Shown in pieces: positions 33,473-45,909 of a stretch of 64,000 nucleotides of DNA (within the stretch, counting starts at the first letter, position 1; each line of letters starts with the position of its first letter). Below the pieces are notes generated by a model. That model saw only the letters and a list, made by a program, of their open reading frames with translations, had not been told where the DNA came from and did no database searches. The stretch is from Mycoemilia scoparia (lineage: Eukaryota; Kickxellomycota; Kickxellomycetes; Kickxellales; Kickxellaceae). The stretch spans positions 115,723 through 179,722 of the forward strand of contig JANBPU010000014.1 in NCBI GenBank assembly GCA_027575805.1, read 5' to 3'. The position numbers were made by a program, and so were the translations under genes.

Positions 33473-33962
33473 CTAGCGTGTCATCTTTGCCTGCTCTTCC
33501 ATAAGCTTGCCGTTTTCTTCAGCGAATCTCTGACCAATACGTTCGTTCATCTTCATGAACTTGATAGTGCACTTTGATACGCATTCATTCTATAGAAAAA
33601 AGATCGAATATAAATTTTGATTTGTAATAACTGGTAGCATATTTGTTTATTAAATTTAGTATGATGTCTATGCTTAATATACTTGCCTCTTTATCAGATA
33701 GTGTCTTGGAGTTGAAATCTTCTACGCAGTCATCAAAGCAGCGAGAGACGAGTGAAGAGTAAAGACGCATAAAGTCCTTCATCTATTATTACAGACACCA
33801 AGTATCATGTCAGCAATTTCGCACAATTCTCCAATAGCTCTGGCATGGATCTCCAGGCCAATTCTAAACCTATTTTGAAATGGTTAACGCAATTACCTGC
33901 TTTTGTTCAAGCATAGCCTGCATGCGCTGCTGCTCATAGTTCTGCTGGTAACCTCCGTACAT
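33473..33962 (-). CDS. TIM9: Mitochondrial intermembrane chaperone TIM9
   Basis: Three exons: 33473..33589, 33687..33782 and 33897..33962, giving 92 residues. The twin CX3C motifs are CFDDC and CVSKC, and the Tim9 core [15 protein letters not shown] plus [10 protein letters not shown] is unmistakable. TIM9 forms the hexameric TIM9-TIM10 chaperone that escorts membrane proteins across the intermembrane space. The second intron has a GC donor (GAG|GCAAGT at 33686), the only choice that joins SDKE to NECVSKC in frame. The stop codon is 185 nt from that of convergent RPB4. Confidence 0.95.
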
Positions 33963-34909
33963 CCTTGTATTTTTATATGAATAAAATATGTTTTGGCCTC
34001 ATCACAAGATAGTGCAAATTTAGTGCTTGGCTGACTGAAAATGCCAACGGGTTATGGGTAACACCGATATTTAGAATCCAAAAAATGTTTTTAATCTTGC
34101 ATAGCAATGCGCAACTAAACCAGAATTTCCTGCTTGATGAATAGTATGCTTGCAGAATAAATTGTTAAAGCGTGATGGGTGGTTTATTAGCAGGCACCTG
34201 TCTAATTATCGACAGCACATTGTCAGGATATTGGAGCCATTGGTGAATCTAAGGATGTTGTCGCATGCAGTGCATTGGATTCCAGGTTTATTGCCATTAA
34301 CTTGGCAAAACTCGAAGCCATGGATAGAATAGCAGCAACAGCAACATCAGGACCAAAAGCTCAACCAACCGACGCAACAGCAAAGTGATTTATCAGTCAA
34401 GGGTCAATAACTGATAACCCAAAAAACACCACAGCTAAATATTTGAGACCTGATGTGTGACGACTACTAATCATGTTGGGGAAAATTTTTATAATTGATT
34501 GTTTTGAGTTTCAAGGACTTGGAAATTTCCTCTCCTTGTATAGAATATGAGTCAGGTTGTTTGGCTTGTATGCGTCACTAACCTTTCTTTATTAGTCTCT
34601 TTTGATAGAACCAAACCAATAATGAAAAATGGATGCGGAATCGTCGCTCATGATTGGATATCCCTTTATTCGGTGCCATGGTATTTTGCAAGTTGATGAA
34701 CGAAAACTAACAGCCTGAAGTGCTTAAAAGGCCTACAAGTCAGCACTTGCTCTTCTCGCTTATCTTAAGTTAACTCTCAACCTCCCAAGTCTTATATTAT
34801 TGATAATTTTATTGCAACATATATACCATTCTTGTTGCATATACTTGTAAAATTTTTGTATATTTACCACTAAACAAGTCTTCACTTAAACGCAAAAGCC
34901 TATCAAAAG
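33963..34909. other. Divergent promoter region TIM9/ARG4
   Basis: 947 nt between two divergent starts. A CAG/CAA-rich stretch lies near 34330-34385. No gene seen; a 60-codon frame at 34150-34332 is unsupported. Confidence 0.5.
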
Positions 34910-36513
34910 ATGCCTGCTGAACCAAAAAAGCTGTGGGGAGGTCGCTTCTCCGGTAAAACAGACCCTTTGATGGAGGCCTTTAACGAGTCCATTCATTTTG
35001 ATCGTCGTATGTACGATGTTGACCTTACTGGGTCACAGGCATATGCTAAGGCCCTGCAGCAGCAAGGTATCTTGACTGCAGAGGAGCAGCAACAAATACA
35101 TGAGGGTCTCGAACGCGTCCGTCAGGAGTGGAAGAGCAACCAGTTTCAGCTCAAGCCAGGCGACGAGGACATTCACACCGCCAACGAGCGTCGTCTCAGC
35201 GAGCTTATCGGCTCCGTAGCTGGAAAACTCCATACTGGACGTAGCAGAAATGACCAGGTTGCTACTGATATGCGGTTATGGTTGCGCGACGAGGGCCACA
35301 AACTCCTTACATACTTGTGCGAGCTTATCCAAGCCTTGGCCACCCGCGCCCAAACCGACATTGATATCCTTATGCCTGGGTACACTCACCTTCAAAGAGC
35401 CCAGCCTATCCGGTGGTCTCACCTCCTGATGAGCTTTGCCTTCTGGTTCAAAGATGACGCTGAGCGTCTCTGTCAGCTTCTTGCTCGTACTAACCGCCTC
35501 CCACTAGGTAGCGGTGCTCTTGCTGGAAACCCATTCCGTGTATCTCGCCAGTTCCTTTCCAACGAACTTGGTTTTGATGCCGTGATTCCAAACTCACTCT
35601 TTGGTGTATCTGACCGCGACTTTGTTGCGGAATTCCTTTACTGGGGAACCATGACAATGACCCACATCAGCCGGCTGGCTGAGGACCTCATTATCTACTC
35701 TACTGCAGAGTTTGGATTTGTTGCTCTTGCTGATGCCTACAGCACTGGAAGCAGCCTTATGCCACAAAAGAAGAACCCAGACAGTCTTGAGCTTTTGCGT
35801 GGAAAATGCGGTCGGGTGTTTGGCAGCATGTCTGGATTCTTGATGTCGTACAAGGGAATACCAAGCACCTATAACAAGGACCTGCAGGAGGACAAAGAGC
35901 CTATGTTTGATGTCGCAGATACCCTAAGCGGATCTCTTCAGATCACATCTGCTGTCATCTCAACCCTAACTGTAAGTATCAGTTTTTCTTGGAAAGATTA
36001 TATAACTTGCTAGCTATGATGGTTAAACGATTAGTCTTCAAGACACCAAATAATGGTTACAACATACCCATATCACTGAGCCAGCACCCCAAAAGTAAAC
36101 CCTGCTTCTATTGTCGATTTCTCTTATATTCCGAGTTACTAATTATATTACTACATTTGCGTCTTGGCAATTAGGTGCACAAAGAAAAGATGCAAGCTGC
36201 ATTGACCGACGACATGTTGGCCACAGATCTTGCCGACTATCTTGTCCGAAAGGGCGTTCCATTCCGTGAAACACATCACATCTCTGGCTCAGCGGTCCGT
36301 ATGGCCGAGGACAAGAAGTGTCAGCTCTCTCAGTTAACAGTCGAGGATCTAAAGACACTCCACCCTTCGTTCGAAAAGGATGTTGCTGAAGTCTGGAACT
36401 TCGAACGTAGTGTGGAAAACCGTGCTTCTCTCGGCGGTACTAGCAAGGAGATGGTCCAGCAGCAGATCAAACAGGTTAATGTCTGGCTCCAGACTATTGC
36501 ATCCAACCTTTAA
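34910..36513 (+). CDS. ARG4: Argininosuccinate lyase
   Basis: Two exons, 34910..35971 and 36175..36513, give 466 residues, the normal family length. The protein starts [20 protein letters not shown]. It has [11 protein letters not shown] and [12 protein letters not shown], then [10 protein letters not shown] with the catalytic His near residue 159, and the superfamily signature [12 protein letters not shown] near residue 280 with the catalytic Ser. It cleaves argininosuccinate to arginine and fumarate, the last step of arginine synthesis, and acts as a homotetramer. The second exon starts at [10 protein letters not shown] after a TTAG acceptor. The 203-nt intron is GTAAGT...TTAG. Confidence 0.97.
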
Positions 36514-37064
36514 AGCACAAGCATCATAGCATCCAAACATCAATCTAATTATATCCCCGACATAATTCTATTCAATTAAAGCAACCTTATGTGTATTTTC
36601 AATAAACAAAATTGGTCAATGTCAGTTCCTAATAGCACAGTTAATTGCATTGCTGAAAACAAGCCTCCCTTACAGTCAGAATTTAAGCAGGTGTCGGGTT
36701 CTAATTGGTACTGGAAGTCATTCAGCCACCATTGTAAAGGGTATCCTTATAAGACAGACTGCAAAGGCCAATGAGACAAAAAAAGTTTAGACTGGATCCA
36801 ACATTTCCAGTAAACCTGTTTTGGGCCTTGTGAGTCAAAGTGAGCAGCACATGTGTAGGGATAGGCGATGATAACAGCTAAGAAAGAAAGGTCATTATTT
36901 TGCTGGTTGCAATGGTGTCACTCGCATCTTGAAGTGCCATCCCCTAACCTTTTTCTGTCTAGACCTGGTCTTTTTTATACCTTTTCTATCACCTGCTTTC
37001 TTACTTACCCACTGTCTCTTTATTAGTTTTTGCCTTGTATTTTTTCCACACTTTTGTCCTTCGA
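36514..37064. other. Intergenic region
   Basis: 551 nt between ARG4 and the RRM-protein gene. A pyrimidine-rich stretch lies just upstream of the latter start. No gene seen. Confidence 0.5.
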
Positions 37065-38713
37065 ATGAATCCCCCCAACTCCAACCACACCACCCCAATT
37101 AGACGCAAGACCTTTCTCCAGACACATTTGCCGCACCAATCCTCACCTCTTAGTCAGAGCAATGCAGCACACCAATTTCTGACCTCTCCAACCAACGAGA
37201 ACTTCGACGATGCCGCTGGCGGTAACTCCTCCATCAATGGGGACAGCATAGGCGAGACAGGTCATGCCTCCCATTGTTATTTTAGGGACAGCGAGAATAT
37301 GCCCGTATACAATGTAGCACCGAACAAAAGTGCTGCACAAGCAGCAGCAGCAAATCCGTTGCTAGTCACGCCTGAACGTAACAAGAATGCATCTCAGCAG
37401 CACCATCAGTTCAGGAAGTTGTCTGTATCCTCCCCATCCAACATTAGTAATAACAACAACATGGACGGCGGTGGTCTGATGGCTGGCGGTAAGTCTAATA
37501 ATAGCTTTGATTTCTGGAATTACCTGTCCAATCATAATTAACCACAAGTACCAATGGTTTTTGATGCAAAGAAAAGTTCCTACCATTCACTTGTCAATTT
37601 TGTTCCCCATTCACACTACCCACAAAAACTTATAAAAATTCACAGTGTGATGGCTGTAGTAGCGGCAGTGTGCCCATAGACCAATTATTGGCGTCATAGT
37701 GAAATGTATGCTATCACACACTAACTTTTCATTGACTTGCTTTGAAAATAGGAGCTTTCCCAAAGGAGTACCAGACTGCATTGAGACGATTCAGATCGCT
37801 GAGCGTGACACCTGCCAAAAAGGATAAACCCGAATGGACTCGTGATGCAATTCGCAAAAAGTACACGCCTGAAAAGACCATTGAGCTATATGACTTTTCT
37901 CCAGAATTCGAGACCATTGATCTAAATCTGATGCTTGAGCCATACCAGCATAACAAGTGCGATAAAGGTGGCTACAGAATCAAGTGGCTTTGCGATACCC
38001 GTGCTCTTGCGCTATTCCGTAGACAGGAAATGGCTTCCAAGGTATTGGGCGATTTAGAATCAAGCAAATTGGTCAAAGTTAGACCCTACCAGTTCCAGCC
38101 AGGGGATCTTGACATGTTCAATCAAAGAAATGAGGACAGAGAAAACAGCAAACCGGGTACATCATCTCAGAACGCATCAGCCGCTACTACTCCGAAGATT
38201 CTGAAAGCAGCAGTGCCACTTGAGGAAGAGGCAGTAAGGATAAAGTATCGAACCGAAGTCACAATCGAGCTATATGACTTTGTCACACCAATGGGCACCG
38301 GAGAGCTCCAGCAACTATTCAATGACTACAAGAGTGAAGACAACATTGTCAGAATCAAGTGGTTTAATAAAAGCAGAGCAGTTGCTTGGTTCTCCAACCC
38401 TTCATTGGTCACCCAGGCCCTGAATGATCTCAGTTCCAACGAATCCATAAGGGTCAAACCGTACGTATTTACACCTGCCGACATGAAATACTTTTTGCCT
38501 GACGCATCAAGATCACCCGTTGCATCTCCAACTGGAACCCTTTCACGCCGCCGCACTATTTCTAAGCATTCTTCCAATTTGGGCCGTCGTAACACTGTCA
38601 GTGGTGCTTCACATTATCGCTATCACGGAAATAACAACAATAGAAATAACGAAGACTATAATCACCCTGACGCAGACATTCCACCTGTCCCCAAACTACC
38701 TCAAATTAACTAA
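37065..38713 (+). CDS. R3HCC1-like protein with two RRM-like domains
   Basis: Two exons, 37065..37488 and 37752..38713, give 461 residues. Residues about 1-150 are low complexity (Asn, Ser, His). Two related domains follow. The first, near residues 185-255, has KTIELYDFSPEF then YRIKWLCDTRALALF. The second, near 309-385, has VTIELYDFVTPM then VRIKWFNKSRAVAWF. This pattern is the RRM-like C-terminal domain of R3HCC1/R3HCC1L, where LYDFP...IKWVDDTHALGVF is typical. The R3H domain itself is not seen. A basic Ser/Arg tail with RRRT repeats ends the protein. RNA binding or RNP association is likely, by inference. An in-frame ATG at 37035 exists; I chose 37065 for its cleaner context. Confidence 0.75.
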
Positions 38714-39718
38714 GTATTATATCTCTTGACATTTGTTTTGGCTTTATTAATTCGGTTATATTGAACCCTACGTAATGTATCCATTCTCTCTATCTCTACA
38801 CACACGCACATATATATAAAACCACAAGCCCACATACACAAAGAAATAAATAGCTATTATTTGACTGATGTTCTTTTTCTAATTCTCTCGCTCTTTCTTT
38901 TTTACCTCCATACAATTATAAGCATATATATATTCATCCTATTCATTAAAGTCCTTTATAGGATTCTCAGCAGTTTTTATTTTAAAACTCATTCAATTTA
39001 TCAAGACTGAATAGTCATTTTTGAACAAGTTTGTGGCCTGATTTAAAAAAAAACTAATGGATATGTTTTTATTTTCAAATGACATCCACAATATGGATCA
39101 TGATTTTTGAAGAGTACCTTTTGGTGGTCAATGATTATAGGGGCTGCAATCACAGCCAAATTGATGGTCAGGTTATAATACGGTAAATAAAAAATTACAA
39201 TGGTTTTGTCTTTATATCAAAGAAAATGGCTTAGAGTAAGTCCTGACAGGCAGCTCTATGCAAAGATGCCTGATATCCATAGCAAATATTTAATAGATTC
39301 GGATATAATATACTAATTTATAAGCATTTGGTCAGGTTCAACTAAAAAGGAAAAACAATTTTTTTGGGTCATTCTTTATATCTTTTTAAAATCAATCGCC
39401 ATCAAGTATTTTTATTCAATTTCAAATATTAATACCACAGTTTGATTCCAAAGACAATTTGGAACTTTGAATATAAATGTTTTGGTAAATGGTTATTAAT
39501 GTGCTATTATTATTAATAGTTTATGTGTTCTTGGGCGATAATAAAAGCCCCAGTTATAAATAGTTAAAAAAGTATCAGTAAAAATCAAAGTCGCAAGGGA
39601 AATAGTTAGGCTAATATTGTTCCCACATAATACGTTTTAATGTGAGATATCCAAAGTCGTTGAAGACGAAACGGTGTTTGGTGGGCTGCTTGAAGCTACT
39701 TGTCTGCAAATATAAAAA
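38714..39718. other. Convergent 3' region with a repeat copy
   Basis: 1 kb of AT-rich sequence between the RRM protein and glycogenin stop codons. It contains a short CA/TA tract near 38800-38818 and repeat copy B (39090-39170). No gene seen. Confidence 0.5.
39090..39170 (+). repeat. MITE-like repeat family 1, copy B
   Basis: It begins ATATGGATCATGATTTTTGA and continues with GGTGGTCAATGATTATAGGG and GCAATCACAGCCAAAT. It is the closest match to copy A and shares start and core with the reverse strand of copy C. The far terminal repeat is not clear. Confidence 0.7.
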
Positions 39719-42700
39719 TCACTGTGAGTGTTTCATTGAAATTGTTAGGTCAAGGTAATCATCGTACTCATCGTCAGAATAGGGGTCTGGTGAATAGACA
39801 AATTTATCTTTTTTGTGTTCCATGTTTTCATTTTCATTTGTCAATTCAGAGATACTCTTGATACCCTCTTCTTCCTCTTTCTTTTTATTTGGATCACTAC
39901 TTGCTTTAGCTTTCCCATTCAAATCTTTGATAGCACTTGTCTCTTCGGTATTCTGTAATTCCCAATCCTTTTTAACCTCTTCAGAGCCCTTGCTGTCCTT
40001 TTCAACATCCTTGGAAAACGGATCATATGATTCAGATTCATCTTGACCAATCTTTGATGAATTTAGGATACCCACAGCAGGAACAGACTGTCTCCTTCTA
40101 GCGAGATTATATGAGTTTGGTGGTAGAATATCACCTATATTTCCATTAATGCTTAGCGATGATGCAGTTCTCCGCATAAAGTGGGGTGTCGAAAGACTAT
40201 GACGAAGTGAAGGGTGTGATGGAGATTCAGATGATTCCAACTTATCCTGAAGATCTTCATCTGATTTGCGCATAGCTCTGTACCAGAACCACTGCTGAAT
40301 CTCCTTGTCCGGTTCATCGTGTTCCTCTTCATTTTCACCAAGCAATGTAACCTCGATATTGCCAACATATCGGCGCGTGTTTGGTGCTTGTGTGAATGAT
40401 TTTCCTCTTCTCAGTCTTGGTGTTGTGCCAGATCCTGACTTTTCTTTGGTTACACTATTAGTGCTATCCGGACTCTTCCTCTTAGCGACTTCGGTCATTG
40501 ACCTTTGTCGTCTGGCTACTGGTCTACCACTCTTGTCAACATCCTTTACCAGCTCCGGCATCTGGCTAACTATGTCGGTCCAATGCGAATCTATCCATGT
40601 GCCTGGGTTTGGTGTTGAGGCTTTTGATAGCAGTAGGCTCTTTGAGCTGCTACTATTGTGCGACGATAGCGATATTGATCTTGGAGTTGCTGCTCCCTCA
40701 GAAACATTGACGATAGATCCAGCTTGGGATGGGTTGATTATGTTTGGCGTAGCACTTGATGTTGGAATTGCCTCGCTCGACCTTGCATCCGCAGATGTCA
40801 CTGATGTATCTGCTAGGTTAGGTAGGCTTGTCTGCGCTTCCGAGTGCATTGCCAATTCAGCATTAGGATTTGGCGTGAAAGAATGGGTTAAAGCCTGTGG
40901 TCCTGCAATGCTTGCTACAAAGCCTTGATTAATGGTATCTTCACCAGAAGACCACATGTTGCCTCCAGGTATATTTGAAGGTAGAGGTACCCCCTGGGCG
41001 ACCTGCTTGGGAATTGCTTTAATTTCATTCATATTCCATGTGATCCTGTAATTTGCAAAGTCATCCATCGACGAGGTTTCCACCTTGGGCTCTTTTTTGT
41101 ATTCACCAGAAGTGTTGTTTATGTTGTAAGCATTTGTATCAGGGGATCTCTGCTTATACATGATTGGCTCAGCGTCATCAAAGTCTGGTGTTGGCGGCGA
41201 GCTGGGTCGGATCTTGTCTATTACTCTGTCATTGAATGTGTAAAAGTCTGAGCTGCTGTCGTCATTGGTGCTTTGGCTTTCTCTGACTTTTGGCTTGTTC
41301 TGGCTCATTTGGAATGAAACCAGTTGACGCTGAAGGTCCCAGAATGCTTTGTGAGACTCAGGCAAACCAGTCGTTGGGAGTGTGGACGTGGGAATACCTG
41401 CTCCATTGAATGCAATAACACTTGATCTACGAGGAAGGGTATAGCTTTGACCATTCGCGTCTTCATCCAGATTATCGTAGTTATCATCAGGAACATCATC
41501 CTCTTCAACGTACTCTATACTACTACCATCATCGTAAGAATCATCAGATTCGGAGTAGTTTACTGGGCTTCGGGGATAAGGTGTACTTGCTACTGGTAGG
41601 TGACGGCGCATTTTTTCTACATCTTCTTCCTCGTCACCGTATTCACCATCCTCATTAACGTTGTCCAGGACAGCACCATGATCTATCTCGCTATCACCCA
41701 ACACTGTATCATTGTTGACACCAGAGGCTTCAGTTCCAGGGTACACATTGAATGTGTGGTTTTCGGGAACTCCATCAGGAGATACACGCATGCTAGAGTT
41801 TAGTGTAAATTTGTGTTCGGTCATTCTTCCTTGGTCATCTCTGGTTTGGCAGCTAACAACAGTATTTAGAAGCACTCTATTTGAGCTTGAATCAATCCTA
41901 AGCACATCAGACTCGACCATAGGGTTGCTTGATAGTATGTATCCATTGTCATTGATTGTGCGTGCAGCAATTATCTTGTGCCACTGTTGCAAGAAGTCAG
42001 TTACTACTTTTCGAACATCCTCGTCCCTTACTTGAGGCATTTGGTAATAATTTGCAGTGCCAGAGACGTTTTGATCTTGACCCTTCCTATCGATTGATAA
42101 GCCAACATTGCCCATAAGCGGACTTTCAGCCACTTTTTCTGAACCATATTTTCCAGAAGATCTGGTTTCGACTGTGGGAGCTATTCCTTGATTAAAAGAT
42201 CTTGTCAGATAAGAGTTGTCCGTGGGATGTTGAGTTTCCTCTACTCGAGTTTGGACAACATCAGGAGCAACTGGTATGGTCTGACTAGCATACACTGAAG
42301 AGTGTGCCATCTTTTCGTACTCCTTGATCTTCTCACGTCTTTCCCTTTGTTGCTCTTCAGACTCCCACAAGGCAGCAGGATTCACAACGCTAGCTTTGGG
42401 CTCTCTGTTTTCAATTGTTTCAACCACATCAGAGAACGTAGGATTCTTTGAGTGTGATTTATCTTCATGATGGTGTTGATTATGGTGGCGGTGGTGCACA
42501 GTTTGACCCTCTTCATATTTTGTCTCAGCACCAGCGTTTGTTGTATGATGGGCGTGTCTTGGTATGGAATGAATGACTACTTGGGATGCTTCATAAATTG
42601 GCATATGAGTTGGCACTTGAGCATACTTTTCAGAACCATAGTCACCACCGAACCTAGAATGGCCGTGCTGCCTGGCATCATAGCTTTCGTGATTCGGCTC

Positions 42701-44554
42701 GGAATGACTTTGGGTGTGCTCATAAGCGTAGGTGTGGTGCTGATGAGCCCACTCCCTATTCTCATCATGGATTATACTATGCTGGTCATACGATTGCTCT
42801 TGTCCTTGGTCAACAAAGCGACTTTTTGGGCCCTCTTGAGGAGGGAGTGATCCTCCCGGAGCATTATCGTGTCTATTATTTGCATCATATGTGACACTAT
42901 GCTCGGATATCTGCTTTCCCTTGTAGCCTTGTTGCCCAATTTGGGGTTCACTTTGAGGAGTGGCATGCCTTTCAACCCAATTGAAATCAAAAGGATGAAC
43001 ACGGTTGTCAGCCCAAGACCAGTCCTTATGCCAATCGGAGACTTCAGGTGCCCCAGGGTAATCTGGCATAGCCGGGCGATGCTCGTCCTCAACCTTGCGT
43101 TCCAGAGCTCTCCCTTTGTCTGACCCCGTGCAAACCGGCTTAATTTGGGACGTAGTGTGCGGGTGGATTTTTTGGGGCTCATCCTGAATGCTGATTTCCA
43201 ATACCTGGTCGGGTTTCTTTGGCAGCTATGCATGCATGTAGATATGGCACATTTGCTTATTTAGCATTTATACATGAAAGGGTTAGGGTACACACTAGCA
43301 TACTATAACAGTAAGATTATGGCTAGTTTTCTGTCAAAAGGGAACAGACAGATACCCTCATGGGTTCCCTGCAAATCAGCCCATAAGCTATGTATAAATT
43401 TTAGCTGGAGTCTCAGTGATGATTGACCAGTATACAAGGAATACCCTGGTACCCTTTTAGAGGAGGTTACTCTGCCATATAGCTTACCTTTGGCAATACA
43501 AACTCGTCATATATATTCCACCATTTTTGTAAATAGACATTCCACATGCTAGACGCACCAGGGCCAGAGACTACCTGCCCATTGTGCCCACGCCTTATTC
43601 TCCATGGCTTGTTCTGGCCAATAAAGTGAACAATCTTTGTGTCATGGCCATAGTGAGAAAGGGCAGGGGTATACCTGGAATGTGAATGAGAATAGGAATG
43701 TGTGTAAGAAGCAATGGCTAAAAATCAGCTGTGACATGGAATTAATGCTTGGTGTTACTTACGAATAAAACGCAGTTTTTGTCACATTATACAAGAAGGG
43801 CAAGCGTCTGTATGAAGGTGATTGGGACCAGTCACTAAAGCACGAATTCAGCAGGCCTTGATCAGCACCTAGAGAAGCCAATTGAAGTTTGATTAAGAGG
43901 GTGTATACGGCTATGTGCATCATAAATCGAATAGCTTGCCTCATCAGAGCCTTGGTTGCAGGACTTACCATCAAACGATCCATTTGTATTTGGCGTATTT
44001 GCTCTGCTAATGAGGTCATTGTAGCACACAACCCCAGGCCGGATTAGCATAACGCCAGAGTTGAAGCAATCGGGCCAGCCGATGTCTGGAGCAGCAGCTA
44101 TGAGATCACCACATTCCCACTTTGACATTGTGTGGGAAGAAGCGTGCGCAGCATCACTGTCCGACTTCCACCGGTCAACTCGCTCAAAGACATCGTCAAC
44201 ATTGTTGTTGATCAAGGTGTCAGCATCCAGGTACAAGAGCGCATCCCAATCCTGGGCCAGTGACGGGCGCCATAGCTCAATCTTTGTCAAAGTGTACGCC
44301 AGATCGGGCCGGCCCAGCAATGTCAATCCTGCGTTGTTGGTAGACACCGTTGGCTCAGCATGGATAACCGAGTCGAATGTGGACTCAAGCAATGATAGAC
44401 TCTCTGGGGACAAGAACGAGGGCGTGGCCAAGCAGACCACAGGAAGCCGAGACCCTGATAGATGCCGTATTGAGTGGAATAAGACCAATGCACCCTGTAT
44501 ATAATCATCGCTGGTGACCAGCGTAATATACGCATACCGTCGATCAGCACACAT
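39719..44554 (-). CDS. Glycogenin with an exceptionally long C-terminal tail
   Basis: Four exons: 39719..43225, 43488..43674, 43763..43868 and 43969..44554, giving 1461 residues in frame. Residues about 1-290 are a GT8 glycogenin domain. It begins RYAYITLVTSDDYIQGALVL, has the DAD metal motif at 110-112 (LLYLDADTLINNNVDDVF), CFNSGVMLIRP near 163-173, GADQGLLNSCFSDW across the first junction, and HDTKIVHFIGQNKPW. Glycogenin self-glucosylates a Tyr with UDP-glucose to prime glycogen. The remaining roughly 1170 residues are almost one exon: His/Asp/Ser-rich and disordered, with a Trp-rich segment at its start (SDWHKDWSWADNRV). Fungal glycogenins have long tails, but this is extreme. Intron 3 holds a repeat copy. 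Confidence 0.88.
43336..43490 (+). repeat. Dispersed repeat family 2, copy 2, in a glycogenin intron
   Basis: It matches 15205-15365 through CAAAAGGGAACAG, TTCCCTGCAAA, CCATAAGC, ATTTTAGCTG, GGAGGTT and CCATATA in the same order. It fills most of the 262-nt intron between glycogenin exons 3 and 4 and reaches the splice donor at 43487. Confidence 0.7.
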
Positions 44555-45909
44555 GCTCTAAAAGTGCAGTTATTAAAAGTATGAGGCTATATTAGGGAAG
44601 AAGTGTATGAGGTTGGAACTTTCTGGACCCATTCTCTGAAAATGGGCCCTTAGTGCTAGCATGCATTTTTGTGCTAGATGGCCCTCAGCCAATAGTGATA
44701 TGATGCCTCGCACCAAGAGTTATGAACGATCATATAGTCTAAACAGAAATCGGCAATAGAGCCAAGAAGCATATTCTAACCCCTACCAGATATTTATTGT
44801 TTATGATGGGCAGATCTAAAAAACATGCGAAAGCAACAGCTTCGATTAGTAGCAGCGATCCAAAGCGTATCGTAAAAACCAAGTGTGGTTGAAAAAAGTG
44901 TACAAAAGTGCAAAATAGGAAGAGGAAATTAGGGAAACAATGCTAAAGGGTTACGAGATGTAGTGAAGAGACAGAGGCACAAAAGAGAAAAGGCAAAGCT
45001 ACACGTCAATCAAGGATATTTAAAACGTGCAAACTATAAGCTAAGGAGAAGAGAAATCTTGCTAGGACAAAGAAAGGCCCAGGAATTTAACAGCTGGTCC
45101 CAACAAAGAGCAAGAGGAGGGTCAGGGGAAGACAATGGGACGGAGTAATGACGAAGAAAAGACAGTTCAGCTAGAATCAGTGCAATCGCCAAGTGATGGG
45201 AAATCTCATTCTGATGGTATCTAGTATATAATAAAAGCTGCGTGCAGGGACTTCTCTTCACTTTGACACGGTGCATGCACTATTTGCAGGCTGCTATCTT
45301 AACCACATTGTTTGCCTTATAAAATACTGGGTGGGGTTGTTGTCAAGAGATGCGCGATCTTTCTAATTGCTGACGCACTTTGCTTTAAGCTGCACCAACG
45401 GTGGATGCTCGGTTCGTGATGGGTGCTGAGTATTGGCCACAAGTGGTTGTTACTCCCCGCTCGGGTAATATCGCTCTAGCTAGTTGATAGCTGTCCGCCT
45501 TCGTCCTCTAATAAACCATCCTGCATCAGGAATCTAAAAAAGAAGTCACTTTATTTGTTTTAAATAATTGCTGTGAGGTAGTGTTTATTTGAGATACTCT
45601 AAGGAGGAATCGCTACTGCCAATCAATTTGCAAAATGGTGGCAATCCAGTGCCCAAAAAGGCCAAGCATTAGGGATGAAATTGCTTTCGAATTCTGGCTG
45701 ACTTCAATCCTATTGCCGTTGATTACCCTAGTGATCACTGTCGCCAATGAGGAGCGTATTTAACCAGCATTGCGGCATCTGAGAAAAAACTTGCACCACA
45801 AAAGCTTGAGCATGTTTCCTCTTCAAGTCTCTCTTGTGCCATTTCTTTACGGAAATATATAGCCTTTTTCAGGAAGAGCGTCATAACTGTTGTTATATCT
45901 TACTTCACT
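44555..45909. other. Divergent promoter region glycogenin/RAD16
   Basis: 1.35 kb between two divergent starts. A purine-rich segment at about 44930-45140 gives a 61-codon basic frame that I do not believe. No gene, RNA or repeat recognised. Confidence 0.45.

Noticed and set aside
43862..43968. Extension of the glycogenin first exon through its intron
   Set aside because: The open extension encodes non-family sequence, while the spliced form joins FDG to ADQGLLNSCF, as in all glycogenins.
44963..45148. 61-codon basic frame upstream of RAD16
   Set aside because: Its Lys/Arg/Gln content follows from a purine-rich tract; there are no splice partners or homology cues.
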